Source of the DNA: WTGA01 sp965231865
GTDB lineage: Bacteria; Pseudomonadota; Gammaproteobacteria; Arenicellales; Poriferihabitantaceae
DNA length: 64,000 nt
Reading direction: 5' to 3'
Assembly: GCA_965231865.1 (NCBI GenBank)
Contig: CBDDOJ010000002.1
Location: 558,001-622,000, forward strand
Shown here: positions 34,417 through 43,407 of the stretch, piece by piece
Layout: every line of letters starts with the position of its first letter
How positions within the stretch are numbered: the stretch's first letter is position 1
Notes under the pieces: generated by a model
Databases searched by the model: none
Told to the model about the DNA's origin: nothing
What the model saw: only the letters and a program-made list of their open reading frames with translations
Made by a program: the position numbers and the translations under genes

Positions 34417-34931
34417 TCTCTCGCTTTTGTTGATCCGGGAAGTATTTCAACACTTTTTTCGGCTTGCTCAGTCAAAGATGATACGGCGTTCTCCTGCATT
34501 TGGTCTATGATGTAGGGCATCAGGCTCGGGATGCCCGGTTCGTAGTAAGCTCCGCTCACTTGCCGGATATAGCCAAGGTGGGAAAGTTGTTCGACTTTTT
34601 CATCACACGCTCATTCGTGATCGGCTCATCCCCTGCCAGACCTCTTTCAATCGCTTCCTCCAACGTGCTTTCATGCAGAATCGGTGAGCCAGACTGGAGA
34701 AAAACCTCGGCAATACTCTCGGTCACCGGCAGCAAACTCATTCTGTCCAGTTCATTAAAGTGAATCTGGTACATGGTGTTTCGCTTTGTGATGACCTTTT
34801 CCTCCACCGCCTTGACGGTCTCAGTGGTGATCTCTGTTTCTTTGGTTTCGTCCAGTTTTCGGGCCAGCCAGATACGGAGGCACATTGCCATCACCGGGCA
34901 CGAACAGATGCTTCAAATCAGGTGTGCTCAT
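34398..34931 (-). pseudogene. decayed tandem copy of the AAA ATPase gene
   Basis: A start with a good ribosome site (GGGAGG) gives MSTPDLKHLFVPGDGNVPPY LAG, matching the first 23 residues of the downstream gene. Then sequence jumps to the equivalent of residue 260 (LARKLDETKETEITTETV), so about 710 bases are deleted. The junction lies at a shared CTGGC and puts the rest out of frame. A further one-base loss after NERVM shifts the frame again; read through it, the end continues VEQLSHLGYI and EPGIPSLM, like the intact gene. The frame ends at a TGA inside the start of the intact copy. Confidence 0.85.
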
Positions 34932-35002
34932 GTCACATTCCCTCCCAAGACATATCATCCTGCCTCAAATCCATGACGTTGTCAAAAACAATGTTAGGAC
35001 TG

Positions 35003-35145
35003 GTACGCCAGGCGAACTGGCAAAAGATAGGGGGTGAAAGTCCCCTGTATTGAAGGATTAGCCACCCGTTGGCAGGGCGATGAAGCAATTGGGTGTCGAG
35101 ATGATCCCGGCCTATTCACCACAGGCACGAGGGAGGTCGGAACGG
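35003..35145 (+). ncRNA. possible group II intron 5' fragment
   Basis: The segment begins GTACGCCAGGCGAACTGGC, a GUGYG-like start with a GCCAG/CTGGC hairpin, followed by AGGGGGTGAAAGTCCCCT, a hairpin common in domain I of bacterial group II introns, and then TTAGCCACCCGTTGGCAGGG. No reverse transcriptase gene and no clear domain V follow, so if the reading is right it is only a remnant. The evidence is pattern memory. Confidence 0.35.
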
Positions 35146-35855
35146 GCCTTCAGGATCCACCAGGTGACCCTGGTGTTTGCAACCTCCCACAATTGACTTT
35201 CAGATTCCATGGTTTCACAACAGTTGGTTTCATGGTTGTTGTTTGATGGCTTTATTAAGAGTGGGACAGCGTGATTGAGGATGGAGAGGCCTGCCGGATT
35301 TTTTGGGTATCGTCGGGGAGCGGTTGCCGTATTTATGCCGATATCGGCATTGCCGTTTTCTCGGTGCAAAGCCGGCAAAGCGGGCCAGATCGACCACAAA
35401 GGTATCAGGGTTGGGAGGGGGGCCTGGTGGAGCCCGGATGATGCTGTATGCTGTAACAGCAGGCAGAGGGTATCGATGTGCATGCTTCCCGGCATTTCCG
35501 GCGGTCTTCTGTCCCGTTCACCAAAAATCGACCCCTCCGCCAGGGTGGAAACCGCAAATCATCAAAGTCGGGATATTCGGCCTCACCGGGTCCGCAAAAG
35601 GGTTCTGGATGGTACTGGGCCACCTTCCGAGGCCTCTCCAATGTCCATGATTTGCCGAAAAAGCAAGATCAGATTCAGAATTGCAGGGTCCCTCGTGATG
35701 GTGAAATATCAAATATTACAACCTGAATTTCCATATATTTTATTTAACAATCGGAGGTTGAAGGCCATATCTAGAATTCACTTTAAAAACAGACAATAAT
35801 ACTTGTTTTCTTTCAGGATCAACATTAATTCCCCCTCAAATACCATTGCTTTTCC

Positions 35856-35885
35856 TTGACATAAAACAGGCAGCGGTCATATAGT
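35856..35885 (+). promoter_or_regulatory. main promoter of the dcw cluster
   Basis: TTGACA at 35856-35861 and TATAGT at 35880-35885 with an 18-base spacer are close to the sigma70 consensus. Transcription would start near 35891, just before the MraZ boxes and about 50 bases before mraZ. Confidence 0.75.
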
Positions 35886-35894
35886 GCAATTTTG

Positions 35895-35930
35895 TGGGAG
35901 ATTGTGGGAAAAATATCTTACTTGGTGGGT
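35895..35930 (+). promoter_or_regulatory. MraZ binding repeats
   Basis: TGGGA occurs at 35895-35899 and 35905-35909, separated by five bases, and TGGGT at 35926-35930. MraZ is known to bind direct TGGGN repeats with 5-base spacers and to repress its own promoter. Here they lie just after the predicted start of transcription. The third element is off the ten-base period. Confidence 0.65.
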
Positions 35931-35938
35931 CGAAGACA

Positions 35939-36397
35939 ATGTTTCGTGGGGCGCATTCTTTAAATCTGGACGCAAAAGGCCGGTTGGCGATTCCAAGCCG
36001 ATTCAGGGAGGATATTGCCGAGCGTTGCGAGGGAAGAATGGTTGCCACGGTCAATAATACGAAGGAATATTGCCTGTGGTTATATACCATGGATGAATGG
36101 GTAAAGGTGGAAGAAAAATTGGTGGCCTTGCCCAGCTTCGATCCAAACCACCAGAGACTGAAGCGGTTTCTTCTTGGCTATGCCAGCGATGTGGAAATGG
36201 ATGGCAGCGGCAGAATCCTGCTCCCCGCTCCCCTGCGTGAATTCGCAATGATGACCAAGGAGGTTTTTCTGGTCGGACAGGGAAACAAGTTTGAAGTCTG
36301 GAGCAAGGAGCTTTGGAATGCGAAAAGGACGCAGTGGCTGAAAGAAGACATGGACCTGGAAAGACTGTCCGTGGAAATGGAACAGCTGACGCTGTAA
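35939..36397 (+). CDS. mraZ: MraZ transcriptional regulator
   Basis: The ATG at 35939 gives 152 residues beginning MFRGAHSLNLDAKGRLAIPS; an upstream in-frame ATG would add 15 residues that overlap the operator. Two AbrB-like SpoVT domains each carry a DxxGR motif (DAKGR near 11-15 and DGSGRILLPAPLRE near 93). MraZ forms rings and represses the dcw operon promoter. It is the first gene of the cluster, five bases before rsmH. Confidence 0.95.
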   Translation: MFRGAHSLNLDAKGRLAIPSRFREDIAERCEGRMVATVNNTKEYCLWLYTMDEWVKVEEKLVALPSFDPNHQRLKRFLLGYASDVEMDGSGRILLPAPLREFAMMTKEVFLVGQGNKFEVWSKELWNAKRTQWLKEDMDLERLSVEMEQLTL

Positions 36398-36401
36398 TGC
36401 C

Positions 36402-37337
36402 ATGACTTCAGCCCCCCACATCCCCGTACTGCTGAACGAGGCCCTGCAGGCATTGAACCTGGCGCAAAGCAAACTGGTGGTGGATGCTACCTATGGCCGT
36501 GGAGGCCATGCACAGGCCATCTTCAGGCAGCTTTCCCCCAATGCGCAATTGATTGTCATCGACCGGGACTCCGCGGCCATTGAACAGGCCCGGGCCACGT
36601 GGGGTTCAGAAAGGCGGGTGGAAGCGGTTCATGCCCCGTTTTCCCGGTTATCGGAGATTATTGGCGGACGGAATCTGGTCGGTAAAGTGGATGGGATCCT
36701 GTTCGACTTGGGAGTGTCCTCACCGCAGCTGGACCAGGCAGAACGGGGATTCGGCTTTTCCCGGGACGGGCCACTGGACATGCGGATGGACCAGACCCGG
36801 GGGATCACTGCACAGGCGTGGATCCGGCATGTGGATGAAAAGGAACTGGCCAGGGTACTGAGGGTGTATGGAGAGGAACGATTCGCCAGAAGAATTTCCC
36901 GGACCATCAAGAAAGCACTCGAAGAGAAAGAGATCCGGTCCACCGGGGAACTGACGAGGCTCATCAGTGCGGCCGTCCCCACCCGGGAGAAGGGAAAACA
37001 CCCGGCGACACGGTCCTTTCAGGCCATCCGCATTGCGGTCAATGACGAATTGCAGGAGATCGATGCGGTCCTGCCCCAGGCCCTCGAAGTGCTGTCCCAG
37101 GGCGGGCGAATGGTCTTTATCAGCTTCCATTCCCTGGAGGACCGGATCGTCAAGCGATATTTCAAGACACAATCCAGGGGAGATCCCTATCCCAGGGATT
37201 TGCCGGTGACCCATGACATGTTGAAACCAAGGCTGCGATTGATTGGAAAGGCGGTCATGCCCTGCGCACAGGAAGTTGCGCGCAATCCCCGGGCGAGAAG
37301 TGCGGTGATGCGGGTTGCACAAAAGGTGAGCCCGTGA
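36402..37337 (+). CDS. rsmH: 16S rRNA (cytosine(1402)-N(4))-methyltransferase RsmH
   Basis: This 311-residue protein begins HIPVLLNEALQALN and has the AdoMet motif DATYGRGGHAQAI, FDLGVSSPQLDQAERGFSF-like GFGFSRDGPLDMRMD, and ATRSFQAIRIAVNDEL. It methylates N4 of C1402 in 16S rRNA. It is the second gene of nearly all dcw clusters. Its TGA overlaps the ftsL start. Confidence 0.97.
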   Translation: MTSAPHIPVLLNEALQALNLAQSKLVVDATYGRGGHAQAIFRQLSPNAQLIVIDRDSAAIEQARATWGSERRVEAVHAPFSRLSEIIGGRNLVGKVDGILFDLGVSSPQLDQAERGFGFSRDGPLDMRMDQTRGITAQAWIRHVDEKELARVLRVYGEERFARRISRTIKKALEEKEIRSTGELTRLISAAVPTREKGKHPATRSFQAIRIAVNDELQEIDAVLPQALEVLSQGGRMVFISFHSLEDRIVKRYFKTQSRGDPYPRDLPVTHDMLKPRLRLIGKAVMPCAQEVARNPRARSAVMRVAQKVSP

Positions 37338-37633
37338 ATTTGCTGCATGGGATATGGTGGGTCCTGGTCCTTTGGTTCTTTCTGGTGATAGTCGGTGCCA
37401 TGGCCGTGGTGACGGTGCGCCATCAAAATCGCCTGCAGTTCGTCGAACTGCAGGCTGTCGAGGAGCGCGGGAATACGCTGAAAACCGAGTGGGGGCGGTT
37501 GATCCTGGAGAAAGAGACATGGCGGATGCAGAACAGTATTGTTGAAGATGCACACCGTCATCTGGGGATGACCGCACCGCCGTCAGGGGAAATCATCAGC
37601 CTCTATCTGGAAAAGCATTCGCTGGAAAACTGA
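37334..37633 (+). CDS. ftsL: cell division protein FtsL
   Basis: A GTG start overlapping the rsmH stop (GTGA) gives 99 residues: one membrane helix near residues 5-27 and a periplasmic coiled coil with VELQAVEERGNTLKTEWGRL and GMTAPPSGEIISL. FtsL forms a complex with FtsB and FtsQ and activates FtsWI. Position and topology make the call despite low sequence conservation. Confidence 0.9.
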   Translation: MNLLHGIWWVLVLWFFLVIVGAMAVVTVRHQNRLQFVELQAVEERGNTLKTEWGRLILEKETWRMQNSIVEDAHRHLGMTAPPSGEIISLYLEKHSLEN

Positions 37634-37634
37634 A

Positions 37635-39401
37635 GTGAACCAGAACGAACGGGAAATGATTCGAAAAGAAAAATCCGGGGCAATCCTGGTCCGGCGGCAG
37701 AATGTGGTCCTGGGAGTCATGCTTTCGGCCTGCATGGTGATCGCCCTGAAAATCGTGTTCCTCGACACGGAAGGGTTGCGCGCCAAGGGGGACCGCCAGT
37801 ATCTGCGGGAAATCGAAGTACTTCCGAACCGGGGAAGAATCATCGACCGAAATGGTGAAATCCTGTCCGCGAGCACCCCGGTCCGGGCCCTGACCGCCAA
37901 TCCACGGGAATTCTGTCCGAACTGGCCGGACCAGGACCGGGAAATCCGGCAGGCCATGCTGGATGAAACCGGTTTGTCCGAACAGGTGCTGTCCCAAAAA
38001 TGCGAGGGGTTTTCCAGGGCGAGTTTCATGTATATCAAAAGAGGGCTGTCTCCCGAGATTGCTGAAAAGGTGATGGCCATGAAAATCCCCGGTCTGCGAT
38101 CCGTCGTTGAGCAGAAGCGCTTTTATCCCGGCGGGACAGTCAGCGCACATTTGCTGGGTTTTACCGATATTGACGACAAGGGCCAGGAAGGGCTCGAACG
38201 GGCGTACGATTCCCTGCTGACCGGGGAAGCCGGCAGCTACCTGGTCCTCCAGGGTCCGGGAGGACCCAATGTGGAAATGGTGGGGAGCGTCAAGCCGGTC
38301 CGGCATGGAGAAGACCTGCGGATCAGCATTGACCAGCGTGTGCAGTCCCTGGCCAGCAGGCATCTTGAATCCGCCATTCTGGAGCACGAGGCTTCCGGAG
38401 GCAGTGTGGTGGTACTGGCCGTGCCGAGCGGTGAAATCCTCGCAATGGTGAATTCTCCCCGGTTCAATGCCAACAATCGCAGCACCTTGAAGGGCAACGT
38501 GTTCAGGAACCGGGCGGTTACCGATGTCTTCGAACCGGGCTCGACGGTAAAACCTTTCACGATTGCGATGGTTCTGGAACACGGGGAGATGGATGAAGAG
38601 ACCCTGGTTGATACCGGAACGGGAACCCTGAATGTCGGCGGCTACACCATCCGGGATACCCACAATCACGGAATGATTTCTGTTTCCGATATCCTGGTAC
38701 GTTCCAGCAATGTCGGTGCTGCCAAGCTGGCGCTGGAGCGGCCTTTTGATGAGTTGTTTGAGACGTTCGAACGGGTCGGGTTTGGTGAAAGGGTGCTTGG
38801 ACAGGATAGAGCGGACCGCGGCAGGCTGCCCGGGGAAATCTCCGGCCTGCTGGCGCGGCGCACGGAAACCAGCGAACATGCCACCATGTCCTATGGATAT
38901 GGATTTTCATCCACCCTGCTGCAGCTGGCCCGGGCCTACACGGTATTTGCCACCGATGGGGAGGTTTTGCCGGTGACCCTGATGCCCAGGCAGCCAGGAT
39001 ATCGTGCCAGCGGGACCCGGGTATTCAAGGCCGATACCGTGCACCGGGTACGGGCCATGCTGGAGAAGGTGGCGACACCGGAAGGTACGGCGCGAAAGGC
39101 GGCCATCGCGCGGTACCGGACCGGCGGAAAAACCGGCACAACCCGAAAATTGATCAACGGCGAATACAGCACGGAGCATTATCTGTCGCTGTTTGCGGGG
39201 CTCGCCCCGGTGACCGGTCCCCGGTTCGTGGTGGTGGTGGTCATTGATGATCCCCAGGGAAAGCACTACTACGGTGGAGCCGTGGCTGCTCCCGTGTTTT
39301 CCGGCCTGGTGTCGGATTTGATGCGGTTGTACAACATTGAGCCGGATGGACTGGACCAGCCCCGGGTCACCTCCCTGTCCGAAGCCAACAACAATGTCTG
39401 A
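37635..39401 (+). CDS. ftsI: peptidoglycan transpeptidase FtsI (PBP3)
   Basis: A GTG start one base after the ftsL stop gives 588 residues. An N-terminal membrane helix (about 27-43) is followed by the pedestal domain (RGRIIDRNGEILSAS near 58-72) and the transpeptidase with nucleophile Ser303 in STVK, SSN at 357-359 and KTGT at 499-502. It cross-links septal peptidoglycan and is the target of beta-lactams such as aztreonam. The 3' end overlaps murE by eight bases. Confidence 0.97.
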   Translation: MNQNEREMIRKEKSGAILVRRQNVVLGVMLSACMVIALKIVFLDTEGLRAKGDRQYLREIEVLPNRGRIIDRNGEILSASTPVRALTANPREFCPNWPDQDREIRQAMLDETGLSEQVLSQKCEGFSRASFMYIKRGLSPEIAEKVMAMKIPGLRSVVEQKRFYPGGTVSAHLLGFTDIDDKGQEGLERAYDSLLTGEAGSYLVLQGPGGPNVEMVGSVKPVRHGEDLRISIDQRVQSLASRHLESAILEHEASGGSVVVLAVPSGEILAMVNSPRFNANNRSTLKGNVFRNRAVTDVFEPGSTVKPFTIAMVLEHGEMDEETLVDTGTGTLNVGGYTIRDTHNHGMISVSDILVRSSNVGAAKLALERPFDELFETFERVGFGERVLGQDRADRGRLPGEISGLLARRTETSEHATMSYGYGFSSTLLQLARAYTVFATDGEVLPVTLMPRQPGYRASGTRVFKADTVHRVRAMLEKVATPEGTARKAAIARYRTGGKTGTTRKLINGEYSTEHYLSLFAGLAPVTGPRFVVVVVIDDPQGKHYYGGAVAAPVFSGLVSDLMRLYNIEPDGLDQPRVTSLSEANNNV

Positions 39402-40938
39402 ATGCGCCGCCAGGAACCGAGAAATGGCCGCTCCCGTAAAAATTGCCGGCAAACCCCCGGCAAATGCCATCCGGCTGAAAGAATTGCTGGCTGGAATCCA
39501 GGCCATTGGGGGGGAAGACGACCGATGGATTACGTCGCTGCAGCTCAACAGCCGGGACGTGACCCCGGGCAGCCTGTTCATTGCCCTGGTGGGCCGGACG
39601 GTGGATGGCCGGGATTACATGGATGAGGCCCGGAACAACGGTGCCGCTGCGGTGCTGTATGAACGTGCCGGGGCCTCCTTCGGCCCGGGCCGGGAAAAGG
39701 GGGTGCCCAGGATTGCGGTGGAGGACCTCCGGAACCAGCTGGGCCGGATCGCATCCCGTTTTTACCGGCATCCCTCCCGGAAGATGAAGCTGGTGGGGAT
39801 CACCGGCACCAACGGCAAAACCACCACGGCATTTCTCCTGGTGCAGGCGCTGGGACTGCTGGGTATGCGATGTGCCTACTCCGGCACACTGGGTATCGGG
39901 TTTCTGGGCCAGTTGCAGGAATCCGGTCTCACCACGGTGGACCCTGTCCGGATGCACCGGCGGCTCGTTGAGATCCTGGGTTTTGGAGCCGAGGCCGTGT
40001 GCATGGAGATTTCTTCCCATGGCCTGGACCAGGGGCGGGCCAATGGGGTCGACTTCGACGTTGCGGTCTTCACGAATCTGACCCGGGACCACCTGGATTA
40101 CCACCACTCCATGAAAAGATATGGTGAAGCCAAGCAAAAACTGTTCGAGTTTGACTCCCTGGGCACCGCCGTGATCAACCTGGATGACGGGTTTGGGAGA
40201 AAACTGCACCGGTTTTGCGAACACAGAAAGAAGGCCGTGAACTGCCTGGGTTTTGGCTTGGAGTCGGGTGATTTGCGACCCGGAAACCTGCGGGTGGATG
40301 ATCAGGGCATCCGGTTCCGGCTGGAATATGAAGGAAACGGGTGGGAAATCACTTCCAGGCTGCTGGGCAGGATCAATGTGCCCAACATCCTGTGCTGCAT
40401 CGCCACACTGCTGGGCCTGAAATTTCAAATCCGGGACATCGTGCCGGTGATCGAACGGCTGGACCCCCCCCCTGGAAGAATGGAAGCGTTTCGCGGGGGT
40501 GCCGGACAACCGCTGGTCATTGTTGATTACGCACATACACAGGATGCGCTGGAGCGGGCGCTCAAGTCCCTCAAACCGCTGTGCCGGGGAAAACTGGTGA
40601 CCGTATTCGGGTGTGGCGGCGACCGCGACCCGGGGAAACGTCCAATGATGGGCACCGTTGCCGAGGCGGTTGCCGACGAGGTCATCCTGACGGATGACAA
40701 TCCCCGCACGGAACCGGCGGACCGGATTGTCAGCCAGATCAAGGAAGGATTGAGCAGGCCGGTCACGGTCATACACGACAGGCGGGCCGCCATTGCCCAT
40801 GCGGTGAAGAGCCTGTCTTCCCGGGATATCGTGCTGGTGGCGGGGAAAGGCCATGAAACCACCCAGACCACCGGGGTCCGGACCCGGCCGCTGTCCGACC
40901 GGCGCATTGTTCCGGAATTGCTGGGAGGGGCCCCATGA
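39394..40938 (+). CDS. murE: UDP-MurNAc-tripeptide ligase MurE (meso-DAP adding)
   Basis: From ATG at 39394 the product has 514 residues. It has the ATP loop GTNGKTTT near 138-145, the family NLTRDHLDYHHSM stretch, and DNPR at 435-438, the motif that selects meso-diaminopimelate rather than lysine. It adds the third residue of the peptide stem in the cytoplasm. A start at MAAPVK ten codons later is possible. The end overlaps murF as ATGA. Confidence 0.96.
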   Translation: MSECAARNREMAAPVKIAGKPPANAIRLKELLAGIQAIGGEDDRWITSLQLNSRDVTPGSLFIALVGRTVDGRDYMDEARNNGAAAVLYERAGASFGPGREKGVPRIAVEDLRNQLGRIASRFYRHPSRKMKLVGITGTNGKTTTAFLLVQALGLLGMRCAYSGTLGIGFLGQLQESGLTTVDPVRMHRRLVEILGFGAEAVCMEISSHGLDQGRANGVDFDVAVFTNLTRDHLDYHHSMKRYGEAKQKLFEFDSLGTAVINLDDGFGRKLHRFCEHRKKAVNCLGFGLESGDLRPGNLRVDDQGIRFRLEYEGNGWEITSRLLGRINVPNILCCIATLLGLKFQIRDIVPVIERLDPPPGRMEAFRGGAGQPLVIVDYAHTQDALERALKSLKPLCRGKLVTVFGCGGDRDPGKRPMMGTVAEAVADEVILTDDNPRTEPADRIVSQIKEGLSRPVTVIHDRRAAIAHAVKSLSSRDIVLVAGKGHETTQTTGVRTRPLSDRRIVPELLGGAP

Positions 40939-42329
40939 TGACCCTGTCCGAAGCAGCCAATGTGGTAGGCGGCATTCTTGCCGGCAACGATGCCGTGTTT
41001 GCGTCGGTGTCGTCGGATACCCGGTCATTGCAGGCCGGGGCCCTGTTTGTGGCGATTCGGGGGGAAAACTTCGATGGCCATGATTTTGTATCCCGTTCGG
41101 GTGAAAACGGGGCGGTGGGAGCCCTGGTATCCCGCCGGCACGGCACCGGGGTTCCGCATATCCGGGTGACGGATACCACCCTTTCCCTTGGCAGGCTGGC
41201 CGCCGACTGGCGGTCAAGATTCGGGATTCCGGTCATTGCGGTGACCGGCAGCAATGGAAAAACCACGGTGACGTCCATGGTGGCCTCCATACTGAACCAC
41301 GGTGGAAACTGCCTCTTCCCCGAAAAGAGCTTCAACAACCAGTGGGGGGTTCCCCTCACCGTGTTGAAATTGCGGGACCATCACCAGTTTGCCGTCCTTG
41401 AGCTGGGCATGAACCAGGCGAAGGAAATCGAATACCTGGCTGAAATGGTCAAGCCGAATATCGCGTTGGTGAACAATGTGGCCCCCGCCCACCTGGAAGG
41501 ACTGGGCAGCATGGAGAATATTGCCCGGGCCAAGTTCGCCGTGTATGCCGGCCTCGCTGAACAGGGCATTGCCGTGGTCAACGCCGATGATCCGTTTGCA
41601 AAACAGTGGGTGGCCCGGATTTCCTCGCTGCCCCAGGGATGCAGTCCGGTCACTTTCGGGGTTGAACACGACGCCGAGGTCACCCTTGACAACCTGGAAA
41701 CCAGCGCCCTGGGCAGTCGATTCGAGATCCGGCAGGGCGACGCGGTGGTTGGGATTGACCTGCCGTTGCCGGGACGCCACAACGTGTCCAACGCCCTGGC
41801 TGCCGCGACCGTGTGCATGGCCGCCGGGGCAGGGCATGATGCCATCCAGCGGGGGCTGGAAAGCATCCAGGCGGTGCCGGGGCGATTGAATTTGAAGCGG
41901 GGAAGCAACGGAGCCCGGATTCTCGACGATACCTATAACGCCAATCCCCGGTCACTCAAGGCGGGGATTGACGTCTTGACCGCATTCCCGGGAAGAAAAG
42001 TCCTGGTCCTGGGAAGGATGGCAGAACTCGGAGCGGAAAGTGAACAGCTGCATGCCGAGGTCGGGGGGTATGCCCGGGAAAAGGGCGTCGACCGATTGTT
42101 TTGCCTGGCCACTGGCCAGGGAAAGGAAACACAGGGGTACTGCGAGGGTTTTGGCCGGGGTGCCACGAGTTTCGGTTCCATGGAGGCCCTGGTCCGTCGT
42201 CTCGGGTCCATTCCAGGGGAAGATCTGACGGTGCTGGTCAAAGGTTCCCGGTCTTCGAGGATGGAACGGGTTGTTGACCGACTGGTTGGCCCGGACAACC
42301 CGGCCCGTGGAGAATCCCGCCCATGCTGA
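40935..42329 (+). CDS. murF: UDP-MurNAc-pentapeptide synthetase MurF
   Basis: This 464-residue Mur ligase has DTRSLQAGALFVAIRGENFDG as the UDP-binding domain, GSNGKTTV near 105-112, FNNQWGVPLTVL, and DDTYNANPRSLKAGID in the C-terminal half. It adds D-Ala-D-Ala to the UDP-MurNAc-tripeptide. It overlaps murE by four bases and mraY by seven. No ddl gene is present in the window, so the D-Ala-D-Ala ligase is encoded elsewhere. Confidence 0.96.
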   Translation: MMTLSEAANVVGGILAGNDAVFASVSSDTRSLQAGALFVAIRGENFDGHDFVSRSGENGAVGALVSRRHGTGVPHIRVTDTTLSLGRLAADWRSRFGIPVIAVTGSNGKTTVTSMVASILNHGGNCLFPEKSFNNQWGVPLTVLKLRDHHQFAVLELGMNQAKEIEYLAEMVKPNIALVNNVAPAHLEGLGSMENIARAKFAVYAGLAEQGIAVVNADDPFAKQWVARISSLPQGCSPVTFGVEHDAEVTLDNLETSALGSRFEIRQGDAVVGIDLPLPGRHNVSNALAAATVCMAAGAGHDAIQRGLESIQAVPGRLNLKRGSNGARILDDTYNANPRSLKAGIDVLTAFPGRKVLVLGRMAELGAESEQLHAEVGGYAREKGVDRLFCLATGQGKETQGYCEGFGRGATSFGSMEALVRRLGSIPGEDLTVLVKGSRSSRMERVVDRLVGPDNPARGESRPC

Positions 42330-43405
42330 CCTGGCTGTTCGAAAACCTGTCCGGCGAATACAGTTTCCTGAACGTGTTCCGGTACCTGACTTTCCGCGGC
42401 ATTTGCGGAACCCTGACGGCAATCGGGATCTGCTTCCTGTTTGGTCCGGCAATGATTCGCAAGCTCAGCGACTACCAGATCAACCAGACGGTCCGCAATG
42501 ACGGGCCGCCGACCCATTTTTCCAAGGTGGGCACGCCCACCATGGGGGGAGCGCTGATCCTGGTTTCCGTGGTGGTGGCGACGGTATTGTGGGGCAACCT
42601 GGGCAATCATTATATCTGGGCGATCCTGTTTACGACCATTGCATTTGGAGCCATTGGCTGGGTCGACGACTACCAGAAACTGGTAAACAGGGACCCCAGG
42701 GGAATGGGCGCGCGAAACAAGTTTCTGTTCCAGAGCATTTCAGGATTGCTCGTGGCCGGGTTTCTGTACGGGACGGCGAGTACCCCCGCGGAAACCGCCC
42801 TGCTGTTGCCGCTGTTCAAGGAGGTCGCGGTTCCTCTGGGGTGGGGATTCATCCTGCTGACGTACCTGGTGGTGGTGGGAACCAGCAATGCCGTCAACCT
42901 GACGGATGGCCTGGATGGCCTGGCGATCATGCCCGTTGTCATGGTTGCCGGGGCACTTGGGGTGTTTGCCTACGCCACGGGGCATTCGGTTTTTTCCGGC
43001 TACCTCGGCATTCCGTACATTGCCGGGGCCGGGGAAGTTCTGGTGTTCTGCTCGGCCCTGGTGGGTGCCGGCCTCGGCTTCCTGTGGTTCAACACGTATC
43101 CCGCCCAGGTATTCATGGGGGACATTGGCGCACTGTCCCTGGGGGCGGCCATTGGGGTGGTGGCGGTCATTGTCCGCCAGGAAATCGTGTTGATGATCAT
43201 GGGGGGGATTTTTGTGGTGGAGACCGTATCGGTGATTCTCCAGGTGGCGTCCTATAAATTGATTGGCAGAAGAATCTTTCGCATGGCACCCATTCATCAC
43301 CATTTTGAACTGAAGGGATGGCCCGAACCCCGGGTCATTGTACGGTTCTGGATCATCAGCCTGATCCTGGTGCTGATCGGACTGGCCACTCTGAAAATAC
43401 GTTGA
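42323..43405 (+). CDS. mraY: phospho-MurNAc-pentapeptide translocase MraY
   Basis: This 360-residue membrane enzyme has ten predicted helices and the MraY signatures GPPTHFSKVGTPTMGGALIL, WVDDYQKLVNRDPRGM (catalytic aspartates), NAVNLTDGLDGLAI and FRMAPIHHHFELKGW. It transfers phospho-MurNAc-pentapeptide to undecaprenyl phosphate to give lipid I. Confidence 0.98.
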   Translation: MLTWLFENLSGEYSFLNVFRYLTFRGICGTLTAIGICFLFGPAMIRKLSDYQINQTVRNDGPPTHFSKVGTPTMGGALILVSVVVATVLWGNLGNHYIWAILFTTIAFGAIGWVDDYQKLVNRDPRGMGARNKFLFQSISGLLVAGFLYGTASTPAETALLLPLFKEVAVPLGWGFILLTYLVVVGTSNAVNLTDGLDGLAIMPVVMVAGALGVFAYATGHSVFSGYLGIPYIAGAGEVLVFCSALVGAGLGFLWFNTYPAQVFMGDIGALSLGAAIGVVAVIVRQEIVLMIMGGIFVVETVSVILQVASYKLIGRRIFRMAPIHHHFELKGWPEPRVIVRFWIISLILVLIGLATLKIR

Positions 43406-43407
43406 GC

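Larger units (their letters stand above)
34932..35938. other. 1-kb gap before the dcw cluster
   Basis: Apart from a possible group II intron fragment (35003-35145) and the dcw promoter region (from 35856), no gene is supported. Frames of up to 174 codons exist at 35275-35799 on the plus strand but they are rich in Arg, Ser and Pro and match nothing. The last 250 bases become AT-rich toward the mraZ promoter. Confidence 0.45.

Noticed and set aside
35275..35799. Plus-strand frame of 174 codons before mraZ
   Set aside because: No similarity to a family; composition is Arg/Ser/Pro-rich and it has no ribosome site.
39367..41217. Minus-strand frame of 616 codons
   Set aside because: Antisense to murE/murF; no motif or ribosome site.
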